Shown: in pieces, positions 1 to 11,575 of the stretch
How positions within the stretch are numbered: the first letter of the stretch is position 1
How the letters are laid out: each line of letters begins with the position of its first letter
Source: Pezicula radicicola
Lineage: Eukaryota; Ascomycota; Leotiomycetes; Helotiales; Dermateaceae
NCBI GenBank assembly: GCA_003008705.1
Contig: PDUO01000018.1
Location: forward strand, 894,630-958,629
Length of the DNA: 64,000 bases
Direction of reading: 5' to 3'
The notes under the pieces: model-generated
Seen by the model: only the letters and a program-made list of their open reading frames with translations
Told to the model about the DNA's origin: nothing
The model's database searches: none
Translations under genes and position numbers: made by a program

Positions 1-416
1 TGCATCATTGCAGTCATCACCCCATACCTCGTGGGTACCGGCAAGCATGATGCCAACCTCGGATCCAACATCTTCTGGATGTGGGGTGGTCTTTGCTGCG
101 TTTCCGGTGTCTTCGCATACTTCCTTGTCCCAGAAACCAAGGGCTTGTCTCTTGAGCAGGTCGACAAGATGCTGGAAGAGACAAACCCAAGAAACTCCGC
201 CAAGTGGACACCACGTACGTATTCAGTTTTTTGTTCTCTTAACCCCGATTCGTGTTGAGAAATGCTAACTTTTTTCTTCTTCCAGATGGGACATTTGCCT
301 CAGAAATGGGTTTGACAGAGAAGGGTGTAAATACCGCGACAGGTGTGTTCGGTGGAAATATCGGAGGACAGGTTGAGCACGTTGATGATACCGGTGTTGA
401 AAAGTCTGCTGTTTAG
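1..416 (+). CDS. MFS sugar transporter, C-terminal part (truncated by window start)
   Basis: This is the last part of a major facilitator superfamily sugar/H+ symporter of the plasma membrane. The frame is open from base 1. It reads a final transmembrane helix (WMWGGLCCVSGVFAYFLVPE) followed by the family signature PETKGLSLEQVDKM, which lies just after helix 12 in fungal hexose transporters. Exon ends at 214. The intron is 215-285 (GTACGT donor, GCTAAC branch, TTCCAG acceptor), and the second exon 286-416 encodes a hydrophilic cytosolic tail ending in TAG. The substrate cannot be told from this fragment. Confidence 0.9.
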
Positions 417-3400
417 ATACACTGTACGCTGTAGGCTTTTGGTAGCTCGACACCAAGGAGCTTTGGAGATGGTTCAGATTTATGACTTCACGCTGATACC
501 CATAACGATTATTGTAGAGTAATAATATGAACTTCAAAGTCCAGTCTGAAGCTTTGGATACTTTGATCGTGTGTTTGTCCGCGATATAGAAATGTGGTGT
601 GGATTGTCGAGTCTCCCCAAAGCGATGCCAAGGCAGATCCTCAATTCCTCATAGCTCGCTAACGCTAGATGAGTGTGATGAGGGTAAACCTACATGTCGA
701 AATTGCCAGAGATAAAAGCTTCAATGCAGCCTTGCTTTCCTAGTTCCTAGTCGTCCACCTATTGCATCGCTTGAAACAAGATCTCGATCCGGAGCTAGGT
801 CACGAGAGCTCCAGTCTCGCCAGACTAATGCTCAGATAGAGGACAAGCTTGCATCTCACATTCGAATCGGCCCAGTGTAGATTCGTACAAAGCAGATCAT
901 CAATCCAGAGCTTTCACGGCACCTGTCTCGCCATCCCTCTTAACCAGCCTTGGGTGTAGAAAAGTAGTACCAAGAGAGCCGTCCCCTGCCAATATTTCAT
1001 CAACCACCATTACCAAATGAAGGTATCACCCCGCTAGACACAAAGAGCCTCGAGCTTCTTCATCACTATACGTCGACGACATACCTGACCTCACGGAAGG
1101 TATAAATGTTAATGTGATGCAGATTTCCATACCACATAGATGGCACTCTCACATCACAACCCTTCCTTATGCACGGAATTTTTGCCCTATCTGCCACACA
1201 CATGTCAGAGCTCCAACCCAAAAGAGCACAAGAATTTGCCCAACTGGCTTCATTTCACAAACACAGAGCTCTCCCGTTCTTTTTGCAAAAGGTTTTGGGA
1301 AATGATCCGGAAGAATTGCCACGCCGTATTCGCGTTTGTATCTTTTGTTGTCCCTTACATCCTCGCTTCGTCAAAAATATTGGGGGAATAGCCAAACAAG
1401 ACTCCCAAGCCCAGACGATGACTCCCCGCACTGGTTCCACTCTTTATAAGGTATTATGGCTCTCCTCGCGTCTTACTGGTCCGTGTTGGTTAGTGGGCCC
1501 TTTGCTTGTCTTCTAGTGCCCATGTCGTCTCCAATCGACTGGGCCAATAACCCAAATGACAACCACCTCGCGAAAGTTCAGGCAGGAGCTTCTCTCGCCC
1601 ACCGAGCCCCCATTTTCCACAGAACAGGATTTGATAACCTATCAACATTCTCTCAGCGAACTCCGCAGAGTCTTTGGTTTGCCCTTTTCGCTATGCAGAA
1701 CAGTTGGGTTGGCGTAGCAGTACAGTTTGGCCTGGTATGGTTGCGGGCACTACCTATACGCGGCTACTACACGAGTATTGGTGACTTTTGCACATTACTG
1801 TGTGCTTTTAAAAAAGAATCGACTCGCTTTTGTATTTCAAAGGTGTAGGAGAAAAATTGTTGCAGAATATTCGAAATGCTTTGAAGGTGGAATGGAGACC
1901 TTGGATCGAATGGCCTTTGGAGCAGTGTTCCGGCCAATAATAAACTGACACCGATTGTTGGAGTGAATGAAAAAGAAAATTATTCAGAGAAGTAGTGTCA
2001 AAATGTTCGTTGATGGTGCTGGAAATACCTAGTGGAAATCAGGATGGTAGATAGGTGCATCGTTGGCCCTAATGTACACGACAAAAGGTGAACTCCCTTT
2101 CCCCTTTGGGATCTCCGCCATGACTTGATGAATGGGGTGACACAGTGAGCCAATTAGGGTATGAATGGAGAGTACTAGCAATAACTAAAACGAAATAGCG
2201 CCAAAATGAGAATTGGGATTGAATATAAAACACGAGAGCGCGGACTTTCCTTTTTGGGATATCCGCCACGGGGCTTCATAAGCGCTGATCATAGAAATAG
2301 AGAAGGCTGTGAATGTTCGAATAGAATTATTCCCCATTGAAGTTTGATGGAAGTTCGAAATGTTGGTGACGATATGGCTAAGCTTACTATAACTTTTGTA
2401 GACTAAAACTAATAGTCAATAGCCTCCAGCTGTGTGGTGTTTTTCTCAAAAGGATCTAGTATAACTCCGGCCAAAGTAATGGCTCCTGGGTGTGGGATGT
2501 GACTACTTTGAATCGTGTGGTTCCCAACTTCCCACATGCGCATATGGACTGAGCTATATGAATCACCTTGGTAGGTTTCGAGGGACAAAAAGGTACCAAG
2601 CTTTTCCCAAATTTTAATTTGTCAGACTGGTGATGTGCAAGCCACGTACACAGTCCTCAGAGAATATTTATCGTTGTTTGTTTCGGGTAATTGAGAGAGT
2701 ATGCTATTCTTGCCGTAGATGCTTATCGCATTTGACGCTCTTGCAAGGGCTAGGATACGGAGAGAAGGGTTGATTTTGGAAGGAAGGACATCGTAAATTC
2801 TCTGTAGAGTCTGTCAATATCGCAAGCTCAAGAGATAAAAGGGATGGAGTGGACCCATTAATTGTTTACGATGGTGAGCCATGAAGGGATAACAGGGCCG
2901 GGCCTGTTTAAGGTATAGTAATAGAGCACCACAACCCTTCAACACCAACGACTGTCTCTTCCCAAGAAAGATCATTCAACGAGATATATTCGATGGGAAG
3001 TGTTTCTGGTAACTTCCATTGGGAACGCTCGCATACGGCGTGAAGGAAATTTCTTCATTATACACAACTGTTGCTCGCTTGACTTTTCACAAGGATCTTG
3101 AGGGCAACATCACGCCACTGGCGTTCTGGGGAACGCATATTAGAAGTTGTGTCACAATACCGAGGGTACCCTACAAACGCAGTCATGGTTCCTGTTCTAT
3201 GCTTGATGGCGGATCGGATATGGGATTTAATGCTCCCAGAATTTAGTCCCGTGTAGGCTTACCCTCATAGCGACGACATATCTCTTATGATGGTCATGTT
3301 TCCTCAATAGCCTCGGATGCCGTTATCATTTCCCCCTTACTTTATTACTGGGACCACAAATTTTGGGACTCAACTCGTGAATAGATTAAATTTAAGTGAT

Positions 3401-4127
3401 CTCCCAGGCCGGCTCTCGGAAAGAAATTGCTTCCTCGATTTCTGCAACGTCATAAGTTTTCAGATGGTTTCGTTTTAAATAGGTAGCTTCTACAACTAAG
3501 CCTCCAATGTTAGTGGCCAAAATCTTCGATTTAACTATTATGACCCGAGCTAGCACTTCCCAAATTGATGATAGGAACTGCAAGTGAATGGGCTACCCCA
3601 CAACATGGTCGCTTATTGGAGTTGTCCCCCAGCTACTCACCCCACACTTTGAAGAGGAAAAGATTACCTGAACATGGCATGGAGCCTCTTTGGCTAATCA
3701 AAGGTCTATCTTGCAGTATTTCCCTAAATGTCTTTTGATTTTATCTGTATCAAGTAATACTCGAACGGCGGGTAAGCTCTTTGGAAGTGGTAGGGAATGA
3801 CTGACTGATATGGTAAAATTATGTTCTCCTAGATAACTCTGAAAAGTACACCCGGTCTCAATCATGTGAAATCGGTTTTATGTATGACATGAATGGTGCG
3901 CAGACCATAGAGATTGATAGCGGTGGTCGGTATCCGGATCTAGGGTTTATATAGCTCCCGCTCCCTAGAGGAGGTGTTCTCCGTTTATGTCACATAGCTT
4001 TAAAAACTAAACCATCTAACAATATTAAAGGCTTCCACACACGAAAGAAGAAACAAAAACATAGTTGAAAACTTCCAATACCAAATTAGATTATAAGCAA
4101 ACTTCCTCACTTTAATCACAACTCAAA
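417..4127. other. 3.7 kb without a supportable gene
   Basis: Only short overlapping open frames of up to about 130 codons are found on either strand. None shows a recognisable domain or a convincing exon chain. Base composition is moderate, so this is not an AT-rich RIP island. It may hold unrecognised relics. The last few hundred bases would be the promoter of the ABM pseudogene. Confidence 0.5.
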
Positions 4128-4991
4128 ATGTTTATAATTTACGCCAACGTGCAGTTCATACCTGGAAAATATGATGAAGTAAGCAACCACCTACAAGTCT
4201 CAAACACGGTAGAATATATGAAAAATTTTGATCTTAACGTGTATATATAGTGGCAAGCAGAATATGACAAACTAGACGACGAATATGTCTGAGCAAATGC
4301 GAAGACAATATCAACCTATTACTTCGGCGTACCACTCGAATCCGAAGACGATTTCTCAGCAACAAACCAGATACTCGCTTTTGAAGTATATAGGACACGT
4401 GAAATACGTGCCTCCGATTCCTAATTTCCATAAAACTACTTTCCCTCCGAAATTCAAATCCAACTATTATCATACGAGGTTTAAAACTAATATTAAAAAT
4501 TTGATTACTTAAGGATCTATATGAAACCCACCTCAACTCCCCAGCAATGATCCCCTTCCTAAACGCAATTCCCTCAACAATGTCGTGCGGTCTAGGCCTA
4601 ACACACTACATCCCAACATCAGGCTTCCTCGATAAATCCCGTATCGCAAATGAACGTACAGTAATCCACGACACCAAAATCCTCTGTACATCTCCTACCG
4701 CACGCTATTCCATATTAGAAACTCTAGCTAAGATTGCAAAGAAAGAAGAAAAAGAAGAGGATGAGACTTTATCTTTTCTTTATTTTGGGGAGTTTAGATT
4801 TTGATGATCAAGCGAGGATTTTTGAGAGGTATGATAGTTTTGAGGCGTTGGATAGGCATCAGAGATCTAGGGAGATGGTAGAGTTTTGGTTGGCTTCAAA
4901 GGCGGAGGTTAGGAATTTGGAGGGGAGATCTTATGTGCCGAATGGGAAGGAGTGGTTGAATTGTACGAGGCATAATGTGTCTAGGATATAA
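4128..4991 (+). pseudogene. ABM-type (antibiotic biosynthesis monooxygenase fold) protein, decayed
   Basis: Exon 1 (4128-4178), exon 2 (4251-4403) and exon 3 (from 4514) together spell a fungal two-domain ABM/dimeric alpha-beta-barrel protein. Diagnostic stretches are STYYFGVPLE, ILAFEVYRTRE, DLYETHLNSPAM, and later FDDQARIFERYDSFEALDRH and NLEGRSYVPNG. Intron 1 (4179-4250) has normal GTAAGC...TAG borders. Three independent lesions are visible. A TGA sits at 4290-4292 where the family has Trp (YV-W-AN). The second intron (4404-4513) starts ATACGT instead of GTACGT. There is one extra G in the run at 4777-4780, after which the frame shifts and continues to a TAA at 4989-4991. Two of the three are G-to-A type changes. 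These small proteins are often cofactor-free oxygenases or are of unknown role. The gene is very unlikely to make a full protein. Confidence 0.85.
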
Positions 4992-6437
4992 TGGTAGGAG
5001 TAAGTCATTCTGCTTATAATGTACATATATCAAGGACTTAAAGCTCTCTATCTTTAAAAAGCCCTCAGTGGATTAAAGGATCTAAGTTGCTAGCAGACAG
5101 CATCTTGACCTCCCTCCACAGACCCTGCTCTTTGATTTTGTACAATACAAGAGAATAAAGATACTAAGCGAGTAAGCTTAAAGGGGTATTTGTTATACCT
5201 AGCAACGTTTTAGTCTTGTACCTTAAAAATTTCAACTTGAATTCGTTATAATAATATACCTGAGATAATAAGATAATAAATAAGCTTAAGGCGAATCTTA
5301 AAGAAGACCGAGATAACAAAAGAAAAAAATGCATCACTGACAAGGCATAGCATATACGATGTACAAAGTAGTTAGGACAGAAAATACAACAAATGATATT
5401 TCTTACCCCACTGTGAAGTTACTATATACACAGTTTATCATTGATTCTTTTCAATATGTTGTGACCATAGTGCGTAGATGAGATTAGCAGCCATTCATGA
5501 CTCCTCACTATCAGGTCGAGGTTTTAACTAAGTGTTAGATGTGACTTTGTACAGGGATTCGGCATCCCGAGAATTTCACTACTAAAAATATATATATGTT
5601 TTATTGTGCACGTCCTAGTGGTCTGTGCAGGTCACATCTAACGCACTAGGGGATATATATATACGCCTCTGGGCTTGTTACTTATATTTTCCACTGAAGT
5701 CAAGCCGAGTCGAACAGTGGGGATTAATAAATTCAAAAGATGGGTGACATAGCGCGGTATCCACACCCACACCTCTATTCTTTTTTGCTGTTCACATGTT
5801 TGGAATAGGCAACGATGCACTGCAGCCCAACCCTGACACCGCAGCGAATTGCGGAACAAAGGTTTCATGTATTTTCTCCATTTTTGCTCATTCGCTGTAG
5901 CGATGTTTGCTTCCTTTGGCTCGCATAAAATGGCCACAGTCTACTAGGTCTAGAACTAGCGAGTACTAGGACAACAACACATGTTGCATATGCTCTGTGT
6001 TCGAGCTTCATGATCGAAAAAAAACACAAATGATTTATTGCCTTCCCTAAGTGACTGATAATACATGATATATTTAAATCGCTGTCGTCTCCTATGCCAC
6101 CAGCCGTATTTGTGCCGAAAACTTCATACCCATGCTACTTCCCGCCAACCCGCATACGCCATAACTTTTGATGAGCACCTTTAAATGGCCCCGCCATCCC
6201 TCTTTGCTTCAAGCCCGAAAGAATTTCCTCTTCGCGAGGGTCATTTCTAAATACCAGAACGCCGTGCCTTAGTGCCAAAAGAATTTCGCCTCACCTTGCA
6301 AAAGCCTCTGCCGATCACTTGTGGTGTCGGGTCACATTGCGTCTCCTAACGCCTTGCTAAATCGGGTATCAACAAAAACAATATACAAGAAATGAGATCA
6401 GTCGGCAGTGAATGTCGACATCAGGGACGCCAGCTCG
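4992..6437. other. Non-coding stretch
   Basis: AT-rich around 5180-5340 and otherwise mixed. The only longer open frame (minus strand, 5638-5937) has no recognisable domain and no conserved-looking segments. Nothing supportable was seen. Confidence 0.5.
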
Positions 6438-7550
6438 TCAAGTAGGATGGGTTTTAGAATTCGACCGTCTTGTCTTCGAGCGCGGGCGGCGTGAGCTTTT
6501 GGAATGAGTACGAGAGTCAGGGCCCTGACTCGCCCTTCTTGAGTTGTTGCTACTGCATTCGCCAATAACTCCGCCTTGCTGCTGAGGTACGAAAGCCGGC
6601 GGAAAATCGCCTGAGTCTCTATACTTCAGTTCGAGTTGGAACATCATATCAGCAAGTAGAGCCGTATTCGGCGCTGTGCGGTTGACCCATGCCTGAGTTG
6701 ACTGGATAGGAGACACAGAGTCTGTCAGAGGTATGGCAAATCCACCAGGAGGACCTTTATACGCGCGTCAGCAAAAGATTCTTCTGTGGGAGGAAATAGC
6801 ACCTACTGTGGCCTGTCTCTATCTCTTGGTTTTGCGTGGTCGATTGATCATCGGCGCGCCTCCACGACGGATCCAAGAATTTCGTTCCGAAGAGAAAGTC
6901 GCATTTCAGCGACTCCAAACCTTCATGGGGGATAAAGACAGTCTTGTGTGACTCGCAACTATCATTGAGTTTCCAACGCAATGTAATGTCGCCATCAGTG
7001 TGTAACCCATTTTCTTCGGCCCAGCGAGTGCGTATGAAGCTATCAGGTTCATTGCCGTATCTCAAACCCGCTCCTTGCCAACCATTCACGAAGACATCGA
7101 GGAGAGGCACTCCATCGTCCTAAAACCAACCCGTTAAATTAATGGACCCAATCCAATATCAAGTCAACTTACCTTCGTCGTATCGACAGTCGGTAGAGGC
7201 CTGCCCTCGGAGATCGAAGTCGACTCAGATTCGCATTCGGATTCGGAATTGGAGTCTTGCATGGATTCATTAAAGCCTGAATCGTCGTTTGAGTTCTTCT
7301 CTGAAATTGTTTCCCCGCTACTGGACGATTTCGAGAGAACCTCGGGTCCGAGAAGCATTTCGCGGTCTTGCTGATTTCTTTCTTCCAGAAATCTCTCAAT
7401 GATATATGTTCGTTCCTTTTCCAACTCCTTCTCAGAGAATATTCCGCTCTCAAGAAGTTCGGCCTTTATTGCTGGCCACGATAGAGTGGGGAGTTTACCT
7501 CCACGCACTACTACTCGGACCACACCTTTGAGAATCTTTTTGTCCACCAT
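6438..7550 (-). CDS. Hypothetical protein with a retropepsin-like C-terminal half (active-site Asp apparently lost)
   Basis: Three-exon model: 7173-7550, 6807-7119 and 6438-6721, with introns 7120-7172 (GTAAGT...TTTTAG) and 6722-6806 (GTAGGT...GACAG). All phases match and the product is 324 aa. The N-terminal third is charged and helical (residues about 1-70), then Ser/Glu-rich low complexity. Residues about 130-220 resemble the aspartic-protease-like domain of the next gene upstream: SFIRTRW in place of WVSRRVV, and SLKCDFLFGTKFLD in place of the domain's closing IFGRDFL-type motif. Where the neighbour has DTGA, this protein has a Tyr-Gly-Asn-Glu stretch, so catalysis looks lost. The tail is rich in Ser, Arg and Lys. 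The comparison is by eye, and the function is unknown. Confidence 0.6.
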
Positions 7551-8329
7551 AGTCTCATTTTCCTTGATTTCCCACTCTGGCGCTAGAGCCCCTTATTCGA
7601 TGACCGACGTGAGAGGAAGTAGACGCGGGATTGGTAGATGAAGGTCACTTCTGTATGCTGTCGCATTCGTCAGAGGTAAAGATCATCGGCAGTGTCCGTC
7701 GCTGTGTCAGATCTTGTAACTTGTACAAATTTGGGCGTGGACTTTGGCGACCATGTGTAAGCTGCGAATCATACGATGATGGAAGGAGTGATTGAGGTAG
7801 TGGTTGATGGAGTTGTCACAGAGCTGGAGATTTGCGCTGTGCGATGCGCATCATCCACCAGATCATGGTTGGTCCCCTCCATTAGCGCCGGAGCTTGCTT
7901 CGGGCAGGCAGGACAGAGTCGCAACAATGTACATACAATGATGTACTGTGCATTATGCGTGTTTGGTTACTGTAGCATTTTCTTGACTTTCAGACACCAA
8001 CGCGGACGAGGCCCGATGCAGTCATTGAAGATATAACAACAATATTTCTTGTTGAACAAGGACAGGAGACTATTCACGCCCAACCCCCAGCTCTCGTCGG
8101 TTACAGTTGCCCGTTTAAGCTGGTGGAAGCCCCTTGCTTCGATGTCAAAAGGAGAAATATCGATTGATGGCCCATACAAGTAAGCACACAAGGTGGTTTG
8201 GAGTTTGAAATTCACCTGAATTCTTACCTCTATTTGGTGTAGCATCATAATAGACGTCACAAACCTCTCCAAGTTTTCAGCAAGCCACGACTTGATAACT
8301 TTCTCAGCAGTAGTAAAAGACCAGAAGGC
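7551..8329. other. Intergenic region between the two retropepsin-like genes
   Basis: Contains the upstream region of the first retropepsin-like gene and the 3' flank of the second. Open frames at 7776-8036 (+) and 7967-8272 (-) have no recognised domain. The latter could be an unrecognised exon, but no splice chain links it convincingly. Confidence 0.4.
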
Positions 8330-9429
8330 TCACTTGGAAGCCTCCTTCGGCTTCTGTGTTCGTCCTTTCTCCCTGGACGACTTCTTTTCTGCGCTTCTTC
8401 GGTTTACTTGCTTTAGCTTTCCGTCGAGTCGAGCCCTTTTAGCTTGAGCTGTAGCTTCATTCCGAGCGATTTCGGCACTTTCTTCTTTCTGCAGTGTCTT
8501 TGAATCAATCACTGCATTTGAGTCTCAAAGGAGGTGTACGTACACTTTCTTTTGTGCTAACCAAGACTTGGACAGGATTTTCCTTCGAATCAAAATCGAT
8601 TGAGCCTGAAATGTACAAGTTGCGACCGAACAAGACCTCGAATGGAACGCTGTCCGAATTCGCAACACGGAATACAGTTATATGGGTCAAGTTTTGGCCA
8701 TCAATACACCATCTTGGCTCGACAGTTGCATCTGATTCAACTCTACACCCGTCGAAGCCCCTGAGAACCTCCCCCTCACGCCTGAGTCCGTTCTTGACAG
8801 GAAGATTTAAACGATCTACCACCCTCCTAGAAACCCAGTTCTCCCTGGCCCCAGTATCAACTATTCCCTTCAGTGGCTCCCAACCCGTCTTGCGTGAATA
8901 AATCTGAATGTTGCAGCAAAAGTCCCAAGCCTCAGCCTGCAGACTTATCAGAAACACCCCCAATCACAGTGCTTGATATCATATATAAAATGAGATGTGG
9001 ACTTACACGCTTGTTTGTAGCTGGTCCGACTTTCACAAGAGACATCGTCGTGCCTCCTATCTTCTCAGAAAGTTTGTTGGGCCAAGTGAACTCACCATCA
9101 GGCGAGGCTACTTCACGAACATGCACAAATGCTGGATTAGGTCCTAACAACTGGCTGGAGGAGACAGTTGGCTCTTGGACACTCGTCCAAAAAGGCGATG
9201 GACTGTGAAATCCAGCCCTATCTGTTCTGGATTCGCGTTCTTTCCGCTCCCTCTCGGACAGCCATCTGGCATGTTTTGCGTTCATTGGTTGGCCATCTTT
9301 CAAGTAATCTCTCATGTCCCCTTTCTTCTTCGAGTAGTAAAGATTCTCAAATTCTGCATCCTCCTCGGGTGTTATGTCGTCTCGCAGTGAATAAGACATG
9401 TATGCGGTGTCAAAGTCAAAGTGGACCAA
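8330..9429 (-). CDS. Retropepsin-like aspartic protease domain protein
   Basis: Exons 9007-9429, 8544-8936 and 8330-8488, with introns 8937-9006 (GTAAGT...CTGCAG) and 8489-8543 (GTACGT...CTGCAG), all in phase. The first in-frame ATG is at 9399-9397. The frame is open some distance further upstream without an ATG, so the 5' end is uncertain and a further exon is possible. Exon 2 carries GIVDTGARENWVSRRVVDRL, the flap-less retropepsin-type DTGA motif, and ends with FEVLFGRNLY, the second conserved segment. Only one DTG is present, so an active enzyme would have to be a homodimer, as in retroviral and Ddi1-type proteases. The C-terminus is a Lys/Arg/Glu-rich helix. Such domains in fungi are often remnants of, or captured from, LTR retrotransposon Gag-Pol. 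No reverse transcriptase is seen nearby. Confidence 0.65.
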
Positions 9430-10004
9430 AGCCGTGTATTGAGAGCTTTCGAGGCTAGGTTGTTTTCTTTTAATGGCGTACCAAAAAGAGACGGACTGCT
9501 GCTTAAGAGCTATGTTGCCTTAGAACTGCTATTAATGCCCATCGCTTACGGTCGTTTCCAATATCATAGTCCAATCAGTGTGTTGCAAAGCAGTCTATTC
9601 ACTGCTTTGGCACGTTAAAAGCAAGAGCCATTGGACTCGTATACTACTTAACCAGGCTGGAGTTTTGCTAGCCCCTTCACTATCTCGGATAAGCACCTCA
9701 GCAAAGGAGAACAACCAGCTGATCAGCGATCTGGTGTGGATACCCCGCAGTAGATACATGAATTTTTCGAGGCTCTTTCGTACTCGGTCACCGAAAAGGA
9801 TGGCTGTTATTGGTTGCTGATATCGGAATTTCGCCAAATGGGTTGACTTGCATGAGGCAGCTAACAAGGCAAATCGTGAGACTTTGGAGACTCGTTCGTA
9901 GCCTCGCTGTGCTTTTCGCCACGAAGAAAGGTTCCTTAGAATGATAAGCATAAGATTTACTATCACGACCGGAAGAGCTGTCTTTAATTACTCGCCTCGA
10001 AACC
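9430..10004. other. Intergenic region upstream of the DUF6594 gene
   Basis: Holds the upstream regions of the flanking divergent genes. A minus-strand open frame (9595-9966) has no recognised domain. It could hide a 5' exon of the retropepsin-like gene, but no clear donor/acceptor chain was found. Confidence 0.4.
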
Positions 10005-11141
10005 ATGTCTGACGAAGGCTACGCAAAAATAGCCTCGGTGATGAGCCATCATCCTGAACTGGCAGTCTTTCGTCGCTTCAACAAGTTAAACTACCAGACA
10101 CTTTTATACTTGCAAGCCGAGCTGACGCAACTTGAGGCCGATCTCAAACAACTTGTGGCGCGAGATCAAACACATGGTAATCGGGATTCGTATTCTACCC
10201 ACTGGTGGTATTTAGCACATTCCGAAGAGGCTCATGATGATGGCGAACAGTGGGACAAGGTTCTCCAGATCCGGGAAACGCTAAAAGAGTACAGTATGCA
10301 ATCACTTCCCTACTAGTAACTGAACCCGTATTTTAGTATGTCTGACCTGTTTCGCTAATCGTACTGGAGCGTTTACCCCTGATTCCGGAAGGCCGGTATC
10401 CCCACGCGCTTGCAGATAGACCCGCTAATTCGAAGGCATTCAGATGAACATTTACAACAAGCAGTTTTCGTTGCCAGCCTTCAGGGCCCAAAATCGTACG
10501 ACATACGTTTCCTGCGATCATGGATGAGGCGTCCTAAAATGGGCAATCATCCACTATTGGGTCCAGATCACACTAGCTGGTCTACCGATTACGACGATGA
10601 TCTACTGGCTGTTAGTCGTAGAGAGAGTACCGATCCCCTATCACGATGGGTAATCAATTCTTTCATACCATGGTTTCATCAAACTTTTGGGAAAAGGTTT
10701 ATGGTTGGTCTTCATCCGTCCCTACCCTTATCGCTTACTAAAATCCCAAGTAAGAAACCTGTCTCGCATGATCCTTGCTCCGAGATAGTACATTATAAAG
10801 AGGGAAGGCTACACAGTATCATCAACCTTTTTGTGACCATCCTGGCATCGTTGATACCCATTACGAGTATCTTGATATTGTATTTCGTAACGGAAATGCT
10901 GGATCGACTCGCAATCATTGTTGCGTTCACGGCACTGTTTGCTTTTTGCTTAGCGACTACAACAAAAGCAAGGAGGGTTGAAGTCTTCGCTTCTACTTCT
11001 GCGTAAGTGTTGTCAATTATAAAAAAACTAAAAAAGGTACCGCGATGAAACTTGATACTAACAATTCGTTGCAGATTCGCTGCTGTGCAAGTAGTTTTTA
11101 TTACTGGTAACAACGGCTACGTCGCTTACAATACCTCATAG
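10005..11141 (+). CDS. DUF6594 family membrane protein
   Basis: Exons 10005-10293, 10444-11002 and 11075-11141 give 304 aa. Introns are 10294-10443 (GTATGC...TTCAG) and 11003-11074 (GTAAGT...TTGCAG). The family pattern is clear. It opens with GYAKIASVMSHHPELAVFRRF and NYQTLLYLQAELTQLE, then a helical linker (KEYNEHLQQA), then YDIRFLRSWMRRPKMGN. The C-terminal part has three hydrophobic helices: LFVTILASLIPITSILILYF, LAIIVAFTALFAFCLATT and a last one split by intron 2. DUF6594 proteins are common, lineage-expanded fungal membrane proteins of unknown function, often near NLR or heterokaryon-incompatibility genes. The splice phases agree and no lesion is visible. Confidence 0.9.
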
Positions 11142-11575
11142 CTCAAGAATGTCCCAAGCGATATAATAGCTAGTAAAGTCTGGATACTGTACCCTTCACT
11201 ATTAGTGCATTTTCGATTACATTGAGTGTTTGCTTTTGGGTTGCCGTAGCTGATAAAGTGTAACGTACTGTAGTGAGAAAGTTAAGCGAGGAACATGGTA
11301 AGTTCCAGGACTTAAACTTCAATTTGAACTCTAGTGAATCCCCTTAAAATTAGGGTGTAGCTTTAGGTTGTTTCCAATGAAGCTCATTAGTGAATTAAGA
11401 ACGTAGAGGGTACTAACTTTAAGAATCTAGTAGTCGGCGCTGAGTGCCCCCTGTTTTCGCTTGTTCTTGCCGAGCTTCGCTGCACACCCTCCACCCTCCA
11501 TTCATGTCGTCTTCTATCAGTCATCGATAAGGTATTACGAACATATGTGACAATAGTGGGCTTATTTTTCTTCGC
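11142..11575. other. Intergenic region, DUF6594 gene to P450 pseudogene
   Basis: No open frame of note. Presumably the terminator of the upstream gene and the former promoter of the P450 pseudogene. Confidence 0.5.

Noticed and set aside
4404..4513. U12-type AT-AC intron as a rescue for the ABM gene
   Set aside because: The 3' end is AAG, not AC, and the 5' end ATACGT does not match the U12 ATATCC donor. A mutated GT donor is simpler.
8512..8545. 34-bp intron joining exon 2 to an ATG-led frame in the retropepsin-like gene
   Set aside because: Too short for a fungal spliceosomal intron. A 55-bp alternative (8489-8543) with GTACGT and CTGCAG borders also keeps frame and is preferred.
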